Notes: generated from the sequence alone by a model not told the origin. Counted from the stretch's first letter, positions 31,384 through 40,201 are shown. The stretch: 64,000 nt of DNA from Streptomyces sp. NRRL S-1022 (GCF_000720135.1 NZ_JOIU01000014.1:62001-126000); one strand, 5' to 3'. Numbers and translations are program-made.

Positions 31384-34200
31384 CTAGGCCAGCTGGCGGC
31401 GCACCAGCTCGTGCAGGCGGCCTCCGGTGTCCGCGAGGAGGTCGGCCGGGGCGCCCTGCTGGACGACCTTGCCGTCCTCCATCACGATCACCCGGTCGGC
31501 GTCCAGCACGGTCGACAGGCGGTGGGCGATGACGATCCGGGTGGCGTTCAGCTTGCGGGTGCTGTCGATGACGATGCGCTGGGTGTCGTTGTCCAGGGCA
31601 CTGGTCGCCTCGTCGAAGAAGAGGATGCGAGGCCGCCGGATGAGGGCCTGGGCGATCATCAGGCGCTGCCGCTGGCCGCCGGAGATCGCGCCGTTCCCCG
31701 CGACGATCGTGTGCAGCCCCATCGGCATCCGCCGGATGTCCTCCGCGAGACCCGCCAGCTCGGCCGCCGCCATCGCCTCCTCCGGCGTGTACGGTTCGGC
31801 GCCGCAGATGACGTCCATGATCGAACCGGTGAACGGCTGCGCGTGCTGGAGCACCACCCCGCACTGGCGCCGCACCGCCGACTGGTCGAGCGCCGCGAGG
31901 TCCTGGCCGTCGTACAGGACGCTGCCGGAGACCGGCCGGTCGAAGCCGATGAGCAGCCGCAGCAGCGTGGACTTGCCGCAGCCACTGGGGCCGACGACCG
32001 CCACGAACTCGCCGGGCCGCGCGGCGAAGGACACGTCGTCCAGGACCAGCGGGCCGTCGTCGGCGTACCGGAAGGAGAGCCGGCGGGCCTCCACGGCGCC
32101 GGACAGCGGGCCGGGCCGGGTGCTCGCCGTGCGCACCTCGGGCGTGGCCTCCAGCACCGGCCTGATCTCCTCGAACAGCGGCAGCGCCGCCACCGCCGAG
32201 ACGAACGCGCCGGTCAGCTGGGTGACCGAGGTCAGCACCATGGTCACCGACGTGTTGAAGGCGAGGAAGTCCGCCGCCGACATCGCCCCCTTCGCCGGTC
32301 CCGCGAGCAGCATGAACATCAGCAGGGTGCACACCGGCAGATAGACCGCGCCGAGGACCGTGGTGAGGTTCTTGATCCGGCCGACCCGCTGCTGGAGCTC
32401 CCGGCTGCGCGCGAACTCCCGCGCCCACGCCGCGTACGCGTAGTTCTCGGCCGCCGCCACCCGCAGCTTGGGCAGCCCGCGCAGGGTCTGGAACGCCTGG
32501 TTGCTCAGCTTGTTGCCGAGCGTCACCAGCCGCCGCTGCCAGCGCACCTGCCACAGCCCGAGCCCGGTGAACACCGCCCCGATGACGACGAGCATCCCGA
32601 TCGCGGCCGTCGCCATCGCCGGGCTGAACCAGAACAGCAGGGCCAGGTTCATCGCGCCGACGGTCACCGACTGGGCGACGACCGGGCCGACGCCCGCCAG
32701 CAGCCGGCGGATCGCGCTGATGCCCATGGCCGCACTGGCCAGTTCACCGGTGGAGCGCTGGGTGAAGAAGCGGGTGGGCAGCCGCAGCAGCCGGTCCCAG
32801 ACGGCCGGCTGGAGCGCCGCCTCGATGCGGCCCTCCAGACGCAGGATGGACAGGTTCTCCAGCAGCGTGAACGCCGCCGCGACCACCCCGCTCACCATGA
32901 CCGCCAGGCAGACCTGGACGATCAGGCCCTCCTGGGCCCGCGGCACGTACTCGCCGAGCACCTTGCCCGTGGCGATCGGCACCAGCGCGCCGATCGCCAC
33001 CGTCACCAGCCCCGCGAGGAGCAGGTGCAGCAGGTCGGTACGGGTACCGCGGAGGCTGAACCGGAGCAGCCCGAGCGGCCCGAGGCGCTTGTCGGGCAGC
33101 GGCCGGTAGAACATGACCGCGCGCGGCTCGAACTCCTCCGCGTTGGCCTTCTCCACGGGCGTCTCACGCCCCGTCCCGGGGTGTACGGCCACATAGCCGC
33201 CGCGCCGCCACAGCAGCGCCACCGGCGCCCCGGACAGCGCCCGCCGGCCGACCAGCGGGCCCACGTCCTCGCGCCACCAGCGCCCGTCCAGGCGGACCGC
33301 CCGGGTGCGCACCCGGGAGGCCAGCGCGACCCGTTCCACCGGGTCCAGCCGGTCGCTCTCGGCGCCGCTCTGCGCGGGCTCGGCGAGCCGGATGCCGGCC
33401 GCCTCCGCGACCAGCTTGCAGGCCGCGTGGGTGGCGTCCGCGTCGGCCGGCGTGGTGCGGCGCGCGGAGCGCTTGCCGATGGAGGCCAGCAGGGTCCGGT
33501 CGGCCTGGGCGCGCACGGCCTCGCCGGCCTTGATCCCCTCGGCCGTGCGGTGCTCGTGGCTGCGCTCCAGCTGCTCGATCCACCGGTCCAGCGCGGTCAG
33601 CAGCCGGTACTGCTGGTCCACCAGGCTCTGCCACAGCGCCGGGTCCATCAGCAGATCGGCGGCGGCCTCCGCGCCGTACAGCGAGCCGTACTGCGCGCTG
33701 CCCGGCGGCACCTGCATCCAGAAGACCTCGTCGTCGGCCGGGGCCGCCGCCCGCTCCTCGGCCAGCGGGGCCTGGAAGAGGACGGACAGGCCGCGGCCGA
33801 CACCGAGGGCGAGCGCGTACTCCAGCGGGCTCGACGTCGGCGGCACGTACTGCGGGTTGCCGTACTCGTCGTACGACCAGGTCTGGGTCTGCGCCGGCTG
33901 GTACAGCTCGCGCAGACCGACGCGGTGCACCACGCAGTCCCGGACCGGGCGGGCCACCAGCGTGTGCTGGGGCCCGGTGACCGGGCCGAGCAGCAGGGTG
34001 CCCGCCTCCAGCCGGCCGAGGTGGTGCCAGTGGCCCTGCTGGGCGGCGTCCACCGCGAACAGGTCCAGCGCGCCGGCCGCGACCAGCCACAGCACCTGCG
34101 GGCCCTCCAGGTCCAGGCGGCCGAGGCCCGCGCAGTCCAGGCGCGTGCCCAGTGAGCCCAGCGCCCCGAGGACGAGGTCGCCTTCCGGTACGGACGTCAT
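31384..34200 (-). CDS. NHLP-type peptide export ABC permease/ATPase
   Basis: This 938-residue half transporter matches the second ABC subunit of NHLP-type RiPP export systems. A long N-terminal cytoplasmic part (about 1-330, with a cyclic-nucleotide-domain-like start and LAVFDA-type strands) precedes five to six membrane helices (about 390-660) and an ATPase domain with Walker A GPSGCGKST near 740, Q-loop LQHAQPFTG, signature ISGGQRQR and Walker B ILFFDEAT near 860. The N-terminal domain lacks peptidase motifs. ATG at 34200 follows the peptidase-transporter stop by 1 nt. It presumably pairs with that protein to export the 37330-37548 peptide. Last gene of the operon. Confidence 0.92.
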   Translation of the reverse strand: MTSVPEGDLVLGALGSLGTRLDCAGLGRLDLEGPQVLWLVAAGALDLFAVDAAQQGHWHHLGRLEAGTLLLGPVTGPQHTLVARPVRDCVVHRVGLRELYQPAQTQTWSYDEYGNPQYVPPTSSPLEYALALGVGRGLSVLFQAPLAEERAAAPADDEVFWMQVPPGSAQYGSLYGAEAAADLLMDPALWQSLVDQQYRLLTALDRWIEQLERSHEHRTAEGIKAGEAVRAQADRTLLASIGKRSARRTTPADADATHAACKLVAEAAGIRLAEPAQSGAESDRLDPVERVALASRVRTRAVRLDGRWWREDVGPLVGRRALSGAPVALLWRRGGYVAVHPGTGRETPVEKANAEEFEPRAVMFYRPLPDKRLGPLGLLRFSLRGTRTDLLHLLLAGLVTVAIGALVPIATGKVLGEYVPRAQEGLIVQVCLAVMVSGVVAAAFTLLENLSILRLEGRIEAALQPAVWDRLLRLPTRFFTQRSTGELASAAMGISAIRRLLAGVGPVVAQSVTVGAMNLALLFWFSPAMATAAIGMLVVIGAVFTGLGLWQVRWQRRLVTLGNKLSNQAFQTLRGLPKLRVAAAENYAYAAWAREFARSRELQQRVGRIKNLTTVLGAVYLPVCTLLMFMLLAGPAKGAMSAADFLAFNTSVTMVLTSVTQLTGAFVSAVAALPLFEEIRPVLEATPEVRTASTRPGPLSGAVEARRLSFRYADDGPLVLDDVSFAARPGEFVAVVGPSGCGKSTLLRLLIGFDRPVSGSVLYDGQDLAALDQSAVRRQCGVVLQHAQPFTGSIMDVICGAEPYTPEEAMAAAELAGLAEDIRRMPMGLHTIVAGNGAISGGQRQRLMIAQALIRRPRILFFDEATSALDNDTQRIVIDSTRKLNATRIVIAHRLSTVLDADRVIVMEDGKVVQQGAPADLLADTGGRLHELVRRQLA

Positions 34201-34201
34201 C

Positions 34202-36424
34202 TCACCGCTCCCTGACCAGCGCCGCGTACGCGCCGCCGCGCGCCACCAGCTCCTCGTGCCGCCCGCGCTCGACGACCGTGCCGTGCTGGAGGACGACGAT
34301 CTCGTCGCTGTCGCGGACCGTGCTCAGCCGGTGTGCGATCACCACGCAGGCGCAGCCGCGCCGCCGCAGGTTGTCCATCACGATCTGCTCGGTCTCCGCG
34401 TCCAGCGCGCTGGTCACCTCGTCCAGCACCAGGATGCTCGGCCGGCGCACCAGCGCCCGCGCGATCTCCAGGCGCTGGCGCTGCCCGCCGGAGAAGTTGC
34501 GGCCGTCCTGCTCGACCCTGCTGTGGATGCCACCGGGCCGGCGCATCACCACGTCGTACAGCGCCGCGTCCTTCAGCGCCTCCACCACGGCCTCGTCCGG
34601 GATCGACGGGTCCCACAGGGCCACGTTGTCGCGGACGGAGCCCTCGAAGAGGAAGACGTCCTGGTCGACGAAGGAGACGGAGGCGGCGAGCGCGCCGCGC
34701 GGGATGTCCTCCAGCCGGCGGCCGTCGATGCGGATCACCCCGTCCCACGGCGTGTACAGCCCCGAGATCAGCCGGGAGACCGTGGACTTGCCGCTGCCCG
34801 AGCCGCCCACCAGCGCCACCTGCCGCCCGGGGCCGACGGTCAGGTCGAAACCGGTCAGCAGCGGCTGGTCCAGCGGGCTGTAGCCGAAGGTGACGTTCTG
34901 CAGCTCGACGTGCCCGTGCAGCCGCCGGGTGGACTCGCCGCCGCCGGGGCGGGCGTACAGCGGATCGGCCTGGAAGTTCTCCACGTCCTTCAGCCGGGCC
35001 ACGTCGGCGGCGAAGTCCTGGATGCGGCCCGCCACGCCGTTGAGCCGGGTCAGCGGCGCGGTGAAACGGGTGACCAGCGCCTGGAACGCGACCAGCAGAC
35101 CGACCGAGATGTGCCCCTCGACCGCGCGCAGCCCGCCGATCCACAGGATGAGCGCGCTGTTGAAGGTGGCGAGCGCCGGCGCGACCACGCCGAGCCAGGC
35201 GCTCGGCACGCCGAGCCGCTGCTGCTCCTCCAGCGTGGTGGCGTGCTGCCCGGCCCACTTGCGGAAGTAGCCGTCCTCGCCGCCGGTCGCCTTCAGCGTC
35301 TCGATCAGCTGCAGGCCGGTGTACGAGGTGTTGGTCAGCCGCGCGGTGTCCGCGCGCAGCTTCGCCGTCCGGGTCGCGCGCAGCCGTACGACGAGCCGCA
35401 TGGCGACCACGTTCAGCAGGGCCACGGCGATGCCGACGAAGGTGAGCTGCGGGTCGTAGGTGTAGAGCAGGACCGCGTACAGCACGACCACGATCGCGTC
35501 GACGCCGGCCGCCGCGAGGTCGCGGGCCAGGGTCTCGGCGACCTGGTCGTTGGACTGCAGGCGCTGCACCAGGTCGGCGGGGGAGCGCTGGGCGAAGAAC
35601 GTCACCGGCAGTCGCAGCAGGTGGCGCAGGAAGCGGGCGCTGGAGAGGGTGGAGGAGATGATCCGGCCGTGCAGCAGGTTGGCCTGCTGGAGCCAGGTCA
35701 GTACCAGCGTGAGCAGCACGCAGGCGGCCATCGAGGTGAACAGCACGCCCAGCAGCGAGGTCTGCCCGCCGATGAGGAACGTGTCGATGTAGGTGCGGCT
35801 GAGCGCCGGTACGGCCGCGCCGACCGCCACCAGCAGCAGGCTGGCCAGGACGGCGGCGGGCAGGGTGCCCGCGGTGCCGCGCAGCCGGGCCGGCATCGCG
35901 CCGAGCACACCGGGGCGGCGGCCGCCCGTGGTGAAGCCCTCGCCGGGCTCCAGGACCAGCACGACGCCGGTGAAACTGCCGTCGAACTCCTCCATGGGAA
36001 CGAAACGGCGGCCCTTGGCGGGATCGTTGACGTACACGCCTCGCCGCCCGAAGCGGCGGCCCATGCCGTCGTAGACGACGTAGTGGTTGAACTCCCAGAA
36101 GAGGATGGCCGGTGCCCGCACCTCGGCGAGGGCGGCCAGGTCCATCTGCATGCCCTTGGCCGTCAGGCCGTAACCGCGGGCCGCCTTCAGCAGGTTGGAG
36201 GCGCGCGAGCCGTCCCGGGAGACGCCGCAGGCGATGCGCAGCTCCTCCAGCGGGACGTGCCGGCCGTAGTGGCCGAGGACCATGGCGAGGGAGGCGGCGC
36301 CGCACTCGACGGCCTCCATCTGGAGCACGGTGGGGGTACGGACCGTGCCGGTACGGGACTTGGGGACCGGCCGCTTCGCGGGGGCCGCGCGTCTGCGGCC
36401 GCGGGTTTCCTGGGCGGTGGTCAC
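34202..36424 (-). CDS. C39-peptidase-containing peptide ABC transporter (NHLP maturation type)
   Basis: This 740-residue transporter starts with a C39 cysteine protease domain: Cys41 in QMEAVECGAASLAMVLGHYG, His114 in FWEFNHYVVYDG and Asp134 in YVNDPAKG form the triad that cuts after double-glycine leaders. Six membrane helices (about 180-450) and an ATPase domain follow, with Walker A GGSGSGKST, signature FSGGQRQR and Walker B ILVLDEVTSALD. It should cleave and export the peptide encoded at 37330-37548. GTG at 36424 overlaps the adaptor stop as GTGA, so translation is coupled; the open frame upstream of it is antisense-like sequence over the adaptor gene. Confidence 0.94.
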   Translation of the reverse strand: MTTAQETRGRRRAAPAKRPVPKSRTGTVRTPTVLQMEAVECGAASLAMVLGHYGRHVPLEELRIACGVSRDGSRASNLLKAARGYGLTAKGMQMDLAALAEVRAPAILFWEFNHYVVYDGMGRRFGRRGVYVNDPAKGRRFVPMEEFDGSFTGVVLVLEPGEGFTTGGRRPGVLGAMPARLRGTAGTLPAAVLASLLLVAVGAAVPALSRTYIDTFLIGGQTSLLGVLFTSMAACVLLTLVLTWLQQANLLHGRIISSTLSSARFLRHLLRLPVTFFAQRSPADLVQRLQSNDQVAETLARDLAAAGVDAIVVVLYAVLLYTYDPQLTFVGIAVALLNVVAMRLVVRLRATRTAKLRADTARLTNTSYTGLQLIETLKATGGEDGYFRKWAGQHATTLEEQQRLGVPSAWLGVVAPALATFNSALILWIGGLRAVEGHISVGLLVAFQALVTRFTAPLTRLNGVAGRIQDFAADVARLKDVENFQADPLYARPGGGESTRRLHGHVELQNVTFGYSPLDQPLLTGFDLTVGPGRQVALVGGSGSGKSTVSRLISGLYTPWDGVIRIDGRRLEDIPRGALAASVSFVDQDVFLFEGSVRDNVALWDPSIPDEAVVEALKDAALYDVVMRRPGGIHSRVEQDGRNFSGGQRQRLEIARALVRRPSILVLDEVTSALDAETEQIVMDNLRRRGCACVVIAHRLSTVRDSDEIVVLQHGTVVERGRHEELVARGGAYAALVRER

Positions 36425-37227
36425 GGGAGCAGCCAATCGACGGGACGCTGGTCGGCGAGCCGGACGGAGCCGGTGGCGAGGGTCATGGAGTCGAGCCGGA
36501 ACGGCGGCCCGCCGGCGGTGGACCAGCGGTAACCGCTCTTCGCCGACGACGACTTGTCGAGTTCCACCAGGACGGCCACCGGGCGGCCCTTGCGGGTGAA
36601 CTGCTCGCCGAGCTGGCTGTCGCCGAGGAACGCGGAGATCGACTGGGCGGACTGCGCGGTGCGGTCCACCGCCTTCACCTCGCCGCGCAGCACGCCGTAC
36701 CGCTGCGCGGGCACGGAGGACACCGTCAGGTCGACGGAGGCGTGCGCCGGGATGGCGGCGGCGTTCTCGGCGGGCACGTACACGGTCGCGTACAGCGGGT
36801 CGGAGGCGTGGGCGACCTTCTCGACCGCGGCGACGTTCGCGCCGGTCCGGATGATCTGGCCGATGGTCGCGGCCAGCGTGGTGACACGGCCCGCGGCGAC
36901 CGTCCGGACCACCGTGTCGCCCTCGGCGGTGCGGACCTTGAGCACCGGCGCGCCCGCGGGCAGCCGGTCGCCCGGCCGGGCGAGGACGGCCGTCACCTGT
37001 CCGGCCACCGGGCTCTGCAGCAGGTAACTGCCCTGCCCGTGGGTGAGGATGGCGGGTGCGCTCACCGTGGAGGCGACCGAGCCGGTCACCGCCCACACGG
37101 AGGCGGCCGCCATGACGACGACCGTGACGCCGAGCGCGAGCCAGCCCTGCGGGCGGGCCAGCCGCACCGGGAGGTCCAGCTCCTCCGGCGACTGGAGCTT
37201 GGCGAGGGCCTGTTGGCGGAACTGCAC
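36421..37227 (-). CDS. HlyD-like adaptor of the peptide exporter
   Basis: This 268-residue protein has a short cytoplasmic start (QQALAKLQSPEELDLPVRLARPQGW), one membrane helix at about 30-50, and an extracellular part with a lipoyl/barrel-sandwich pattern (LQSPVAGQVTAVLARPGDRLPAGAPVLKV, TIGQIIRTGANVAAVE), as in HlyD-family periplasmic adaptors of NHLP export loci. In a Gram-positive cell it probably bridges transporter and cell wall. ATG at 37227 follows the peptide gene by 102 bp, a gap that contains a perfect hairpin; downstream it overlaps the peptidase transporter. Confidence 0.88.
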   Translation of the reverse strand: MQFRQQALAKLQSPEELDLPVRLARPQGWLALGVTVVVMAAASVWAVTGSVASTVSAPAILTHGQGSYLLQSPVAGQVTAVLARPGDRLPAGAPVLKVRTAEGDTVVRTVAAGRVTTLAATIGQIIRTGANVAAVEKVAHASDPLYATVYVPAENAAAIPAHASVDLTVSSVPAQRYGVLRGEVKAVDRTAQSAQSISAFLGDSQLGEQFTRKGRPVAVLVELDKSSSAKSGYRWSTAGGPPFRLDSMTLATGSVRLADQRPVDWLLP

Positions 37228-37280
37228 GGGACTTCCCTCACCTGTGGGAGAGACGCATGTGTGTCAGGGCACCGATGAGC

Positions 37281-37305
37281 CCCGGAGCCGTGGGACGGCT
37301 CCGGG
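37281..37305 (-). terminator. Hairpin/attenuator between peptide gene and export genes
   Basis: CCCGGAGCCGT (37281-37291) and its exact complement (37295-37305) form an 11-bp perfect stem with a GGG loop, 25 nt beyond the peptide stop and 54 nt before the adaptor start. A small second hairpin, GCACC/GGTGC, lies at 37315-37327. Its place suggests partial termination or 3'-end protection that makes peptide mRNA more abundant than transporter mRNA. Confidence 0.65.
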
Positions 37306-37329
37306 ACCGCGGTGGCACCGAAGGTGCGA

Positions 37330-37548
37330 TCAGAGACCGGCGACCAGGCCGTTGATCGGCGCGGTGTTCAGGCCGGAGACGCCCTCGACGGTGCCGACGA
37401 CCGTGTTGACCAGGCCGTTGACGCCCGGAGCGATCTCGTTCACGGTGCCGAGGGTGCTGTTGAGCGTGTTCACGGACAGACCGCCGGAGACGTTGTCCAG
37501 CTCGGCGTCCGAGATCTCGACGGTCTCGACCTGGGGGGTGGAGTTCAT
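37330..37548 (-). CDS. Double-glycine-leader peptide precursor, Cys-free core
   Basis: This 72-residue peptide has a 23-residue leader MNSTPQVETVEISDAELDNVSGG with the EL-x2-V-x-GG ending cut by C39 peptidases. The 49-residue core starts LSVNTLNSTLG and ends PINGLVAGL. It is built only of L, V, I, A, G, N, T, S, P and two E. It has no Cys, no aromatic and no basic residue, so lanthionines cannot form and net charge is about -2. (V/I)NGLV occurs twice. Similar products are often labelled type A2 lantipeptide, which this core does not support. ATG at 37548 has GGAAG 7 nt upstream; the ORF extends 10 codons further to 37578. It heads the export operon. Confidence 0.85.
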   Translation of the reverse strand: MNSTPQVETVEISDAELDNVSGGLSVNTLNSTLGTVNEIAPGVNGLVNTVVGTVEGVSGLNTAPINGLVAGL

Positions 37549-38073
37549 GGTGGAACTTCCCTTCATATGGATATTCACAAGGGGGAGCGGCCCCCTCTGG
37601 GGACAGACGGACGGCCGCGACCGCGGGCGCCGGGCACCCGTCGCCGGGGGCCCGGCGGACCGAAGCGGTGCGATGGATCAAAGCACGCACGCGGGGCGCG
37701 CTTCCAATCAACCAGGGCCCTCACCTGCGCACTTGGCTCGGGAAGGGTCTCATCCGTGCAGGTCTGCGCACGCCTTGTCGGCGACTCCTTCACATGCGGC
37801 ACGGCATCGTCGCGGCGGCCGGCCCGTCCGCCGGACGGCGAATCCGGCACTCCTCGCCAAAGGCGTGTCAGGGGGCGCGCAATTGTGCAGATAGCCCGGT
37901 GCCGGTGAGGTGCCTGGGTGCGGGATGTGCAGATTCCCTGAAGAGGGGGTTCCGCTTCCACTTCGAAGCAGACCGTCACCGGTCGGTTGCCGAGCGTGTC
38001 GGCCCGATCGCCGGCCGGGCCGGTCGACCCGGGAGCGCGTGGACCGTACCGGCCCGGGGGCGGGCCGGCCGGG
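37549..38073. promoter_or_regulatory. 525-bp region upstream of the peptide export operon
   Basis: No convincing gene is present. It should hold the promoter and leader of the peptide operon. Two exact 9-mers TGTGCAGAT lie at 37884-37892 and 37926-37934, 42 bp apart (about four helical turns), and a related GTGCAGGTCTGCGCAC dyad lies near 37755. In the leader, AGGGGG (37580-37585) can pair with CCCCCT (37591-37596), and CCCC/GGGG just beyond offers a competing fold. Confidence 0.4.
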
Positions 38074-38496
38074 TCAGCCCAGGATCGCGTAGACCGTGCT
38101 CGCCCGGGCGGTGAGTACGCCCGAGTCGGCATCGCTCAAGGTGACGTCCGCGAACGCCATCCGGCGGCCCAGCTTCGTCAGGACCGCTTCGATCAGGACA
38201 TCCGCACCCGTCACCGCCCGCTGGAACGAGGTCGACTGCTGCACCGTCGTCATCGGCACGAACCCGCCCCGCGCGGCCGACACCGCGATCACCGTCGCCG
38301 TGTCCGCGGCCGCCATCAGCGCCTGCCCCGACAGCCCGCCGCCCTCCCGGGCCAGCCGGTCCGACCAGGGCAGTCGCAGCACGGCCCGGTCCTCGCCCAC
38401 CGCCTCGACGGTCAGCCCGAGATCGAGCACCCAGGGCGCGAAACGGGCGGAGAGGATCTTGTCGGCCTCGGCGGTGGTCATCGTCATACGGGGCAT
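38074..38496 (-). CDS. PaaI-like hotdog thioesterase
   Basis: This 140-residue protein has the hotdog fold of PaaI-type acyl-CoA thioesterases. The signature helix region is REGGGLSGQALMAAADTATVIAVSAA, preceded by strands VLDLGLTVEAVGEDRAVLRLPWS and followed by VPMTTVQQSTSFQRAV and VLTKLGRRMAFADVTLSD. It may hydrolyse aryl- or acyl-CoA esters. Three in-frame ATGs (38496, 38487, 38481) compete without a strong ribosome site; I give the first. It is divergent from the secreted protease and shows no sign of belonging to the peptide operon beyond being on the same strand. Confidence 0.85.
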   Translation of the reverse strand: MPRMTMTTAEADKILSARFAPWVLDLGLTVEAVGEDRAVLRLPWSDRLAREGGGLSGQALMAAADTATVIAVSAARGGFVPMTTVQQSTSFQRAVTGADVLIEAVLTKLGRRMAFADVTLSDADSGVLTARASTVYAILG

Positions 38497-38689
38497 GGTT
38501 CCCGGCCGCCCGCCGCGCCACGCCGAGCGTGGCCGATTCGCCACCCCGGTACGGCCGTTCGGAACCGGAATTGAACACGCCACGCGGTCGGCGCGTACCT
38601 AGGGCCATCCAGGCGCCGCGATACCCACCCCCCGATACGAACTGCCCGCGAGCGGCAGAACCCCCCCCGTCCCCAGGAGGTCGAGAATT

Positions 38690-40201
38690 TTGAGTCACAA
38701 GCGAATGCCGAAGCGCAAGGCCGCGATAGCGGTGGGCGGCGTCGCGGCGCTCGGAGCGGCGGCCCTCCTGCTCCCCAACGCCAACGCGTCCCAGGACAAG
38801 GACCAGGCGTCGGGCACCACCGGCACGGCGAAGACCCTGAAGGCCACGGACGCCTCCGGTCTCGCCGCCCGGCTGCAGAAGATCCTCGGCGACTCCTTCG
38901 CCGGCTCGTACTACGACAGCGCCAAGCAGCAGCTCGTCGTCAACGTGGTCAACGGCGACGACAACGTCGTCGTCCAGGCCAAGAAGGCGGGCGCTGTCGT
39001 CCGCCAGGTCGAGAACAGCACCGCCGAACTCAAGGCAGCGGCACGGACGCTGAAGACGAAGGCGACCATCCCGGGCACCTCCTGGGCCGTCGACCCGCGC
39101 ACCGACAAGGTCCTGGTCACCGCCGACGCCACGGTCACCGGCGGCAAGTGGAACAGACTGCAGTCGACCGTGCGCGGCCTCGGCCCCGGCATGGCGACCC
39201 TGAAGAAGTCCTCCGGCACCTTCAAGACGTTCGTCTCCGGCGGCGACGCCATCTTCTCCCAGGTGCAGGGCGGCAACGTCCGCTGCTCCCTCGGCTTCAA
39301 CGTCACCGCCTCCGACGGCAGCCCCGCCTTCCTGACGGCCGGTCACTGCGGGGTCGCCGCCAAGGACTGGTCCGACTCCCAGACCGGGCAGCCCATCGCC
39401 ACCGTCGACCAGGCCACCTTCCCCGGCGCGGGCGACTTCTCCCTCGTCAAGTACAACGACCCGGCCACCCAGGCGCCCAGCGAGGTCAACACCGGCAACG
39501 GCCAGACCGTGCAGATCAAGCAGGCCGCCGACGCCACCGTGGGCGAGAACGTGTTCCGGATGGGTTCCACCACCGGGCTGCACGACGGCCAGGTCACCGG
39601 CCTCGACGCCACCGTCAACTTCCAGAGCGAGACCGACCCGAACGGCGTCGACACCGTCACCGGTCTGATCCAGACCAACGTCTGCGCCGAACCGGGCGAC
39701 AGCGGCGGCTCGCTGTTCACCCAGGACGGCAGCGCCGTCGGCCTGACCTCCGGCGGCAGCGGCGACTGCACCAACGGCGGCGAGACCTTCTTCCAGCCGG
39801 TCACCACCGCCCTCCAGGCCACCGGCGCGACGCTCGGCGCCGGCGGCGCGGGCGCGGGCGACCAGGCCGGTGCGGGTGACCAGTCGGGTGCCGGTGCGGG
39901 TGACCAGTCCGGTGCCGGCGACCAGTCGGGTGCGGGTGCCGGCGACCAGTCCGGTGCCGGTGCGGGTGACCAGTCCGGTGCCGGTGCGGGTGACCAGTCC
40001 GGTGCCGGCGACCAGTCCGGTGCGGGCGCGGGTGACCAGTCGGGTGCGGGCGCGGGCGACCAGTCCGGTGCCGGTGCGGGTGACCAGTCCGGTACCGGCG
40101 GGGACCAGATCGGCGGCAGCGCCGACCCGTCCGCACCGGCCGACGCCTCCGGCTCCGGCGCGGCGCACGACGGCTCGTCGTCCCTGACCGGTACGCGCTA
40201 G
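38690..40201 (+). CDS. Secreted S1-family protease with DQSGAG-repeat tail
   Basis: This 503-residue protein is an extracellular chymotrypsin-fold protease of the Streptomyces SGP/alpha-lytic group. A signal peptide (about 1-34) and a propeptide (about 45-190) precede the mature domain, with triad His219 in LTAGHC, Asp249 in GAGDFSLV and Ser338 in GDSGGS. After about residue 385 the protein becomes a low-complexity tail of tandem G-A-G-D-Q-S units to about residue 470, then Ser/Ala/Pro-rich sequence. The tail is far longer than in SGPA/SGPB and may be a cell-wall spacer, though no LPXTG motif is seen. The start is a TTG at 38690 with AGGAGGT 9 nt upstream. Confidence 0.9.
   Translation: MSHKRMPKRKAAIAVGGVAALGAAALLLPNANASQDKDQASGTTGTAKTLKATDASGLAARLQKILGDSFAGSYYDSAKQQLVVNVVNGDDNVVVQAKKAGAVVRQVENSTAELKAAARTLKTKATIPGTSWAVDPRTDKVLVTADATVTGGKWNRLQSTVRGLGPGMATLKKSSGTFKTFVSGGDAIFSQVQGGNVRCSLGFNVTASDGSPAFLTAGHCGVAAKDWSDSQTGQPIATVDQATFPGAGDFSLVKYNDPATQAPSEVNTGNGQTVQIKQAADATVGENVFRMGSTTGLHDGQVTGLDATVNFQSETDPNGVDTVTGLIQTNVCAEPGDSGGSLFTQDGSAVGLTSGGSGDCTNGGETFFQPVTTALQATGATLGAGGAGAGDQAGAGDQSGAGAGDQSGAGDQSGAGAGDQSGAGAGDQSGAGAGDQSGAGDQSGAGAGDQSGAGAGDQSGAGAGDQSGTGGDQIGGSADPSAPADASGSGAAHDGSSSLTGTR
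39844..40106 (+). repeat. In-frame 24/18-bp tandem repeats in the protease tail
   Basis: Ten near-identical units encode GAGAGDQS (24 bp, like GGTGCGGGTGACCAGTCCGG with four more bases) or GAGDQS (18 bp). The order of long and short units is irregular, and synonymous changes are few, which points to recent duplication or recombination between copies. Confidence 0.9.

Noticed and set aside
31411..34155. A 914-codon plus-strand frame opposite the NHLP-type ABC gene
   Set aside because: Gln/Arg/His-rich antisense of a clear ABC transporter; no motif of its own.
37330..37548. Calling the small peptide a lanthipeptide
   Set aside because: The core has Ser and Thr but no Cys, and no lanthionine synthetase is encoded nearby, so lanthionine rings cannot form.
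39844..40106. Regular repeats that could suggest a CRISPR array
   Set aside because: Units are contiguous 18/24-bp in-frame coding repeats without spacers and encode the protease tail.
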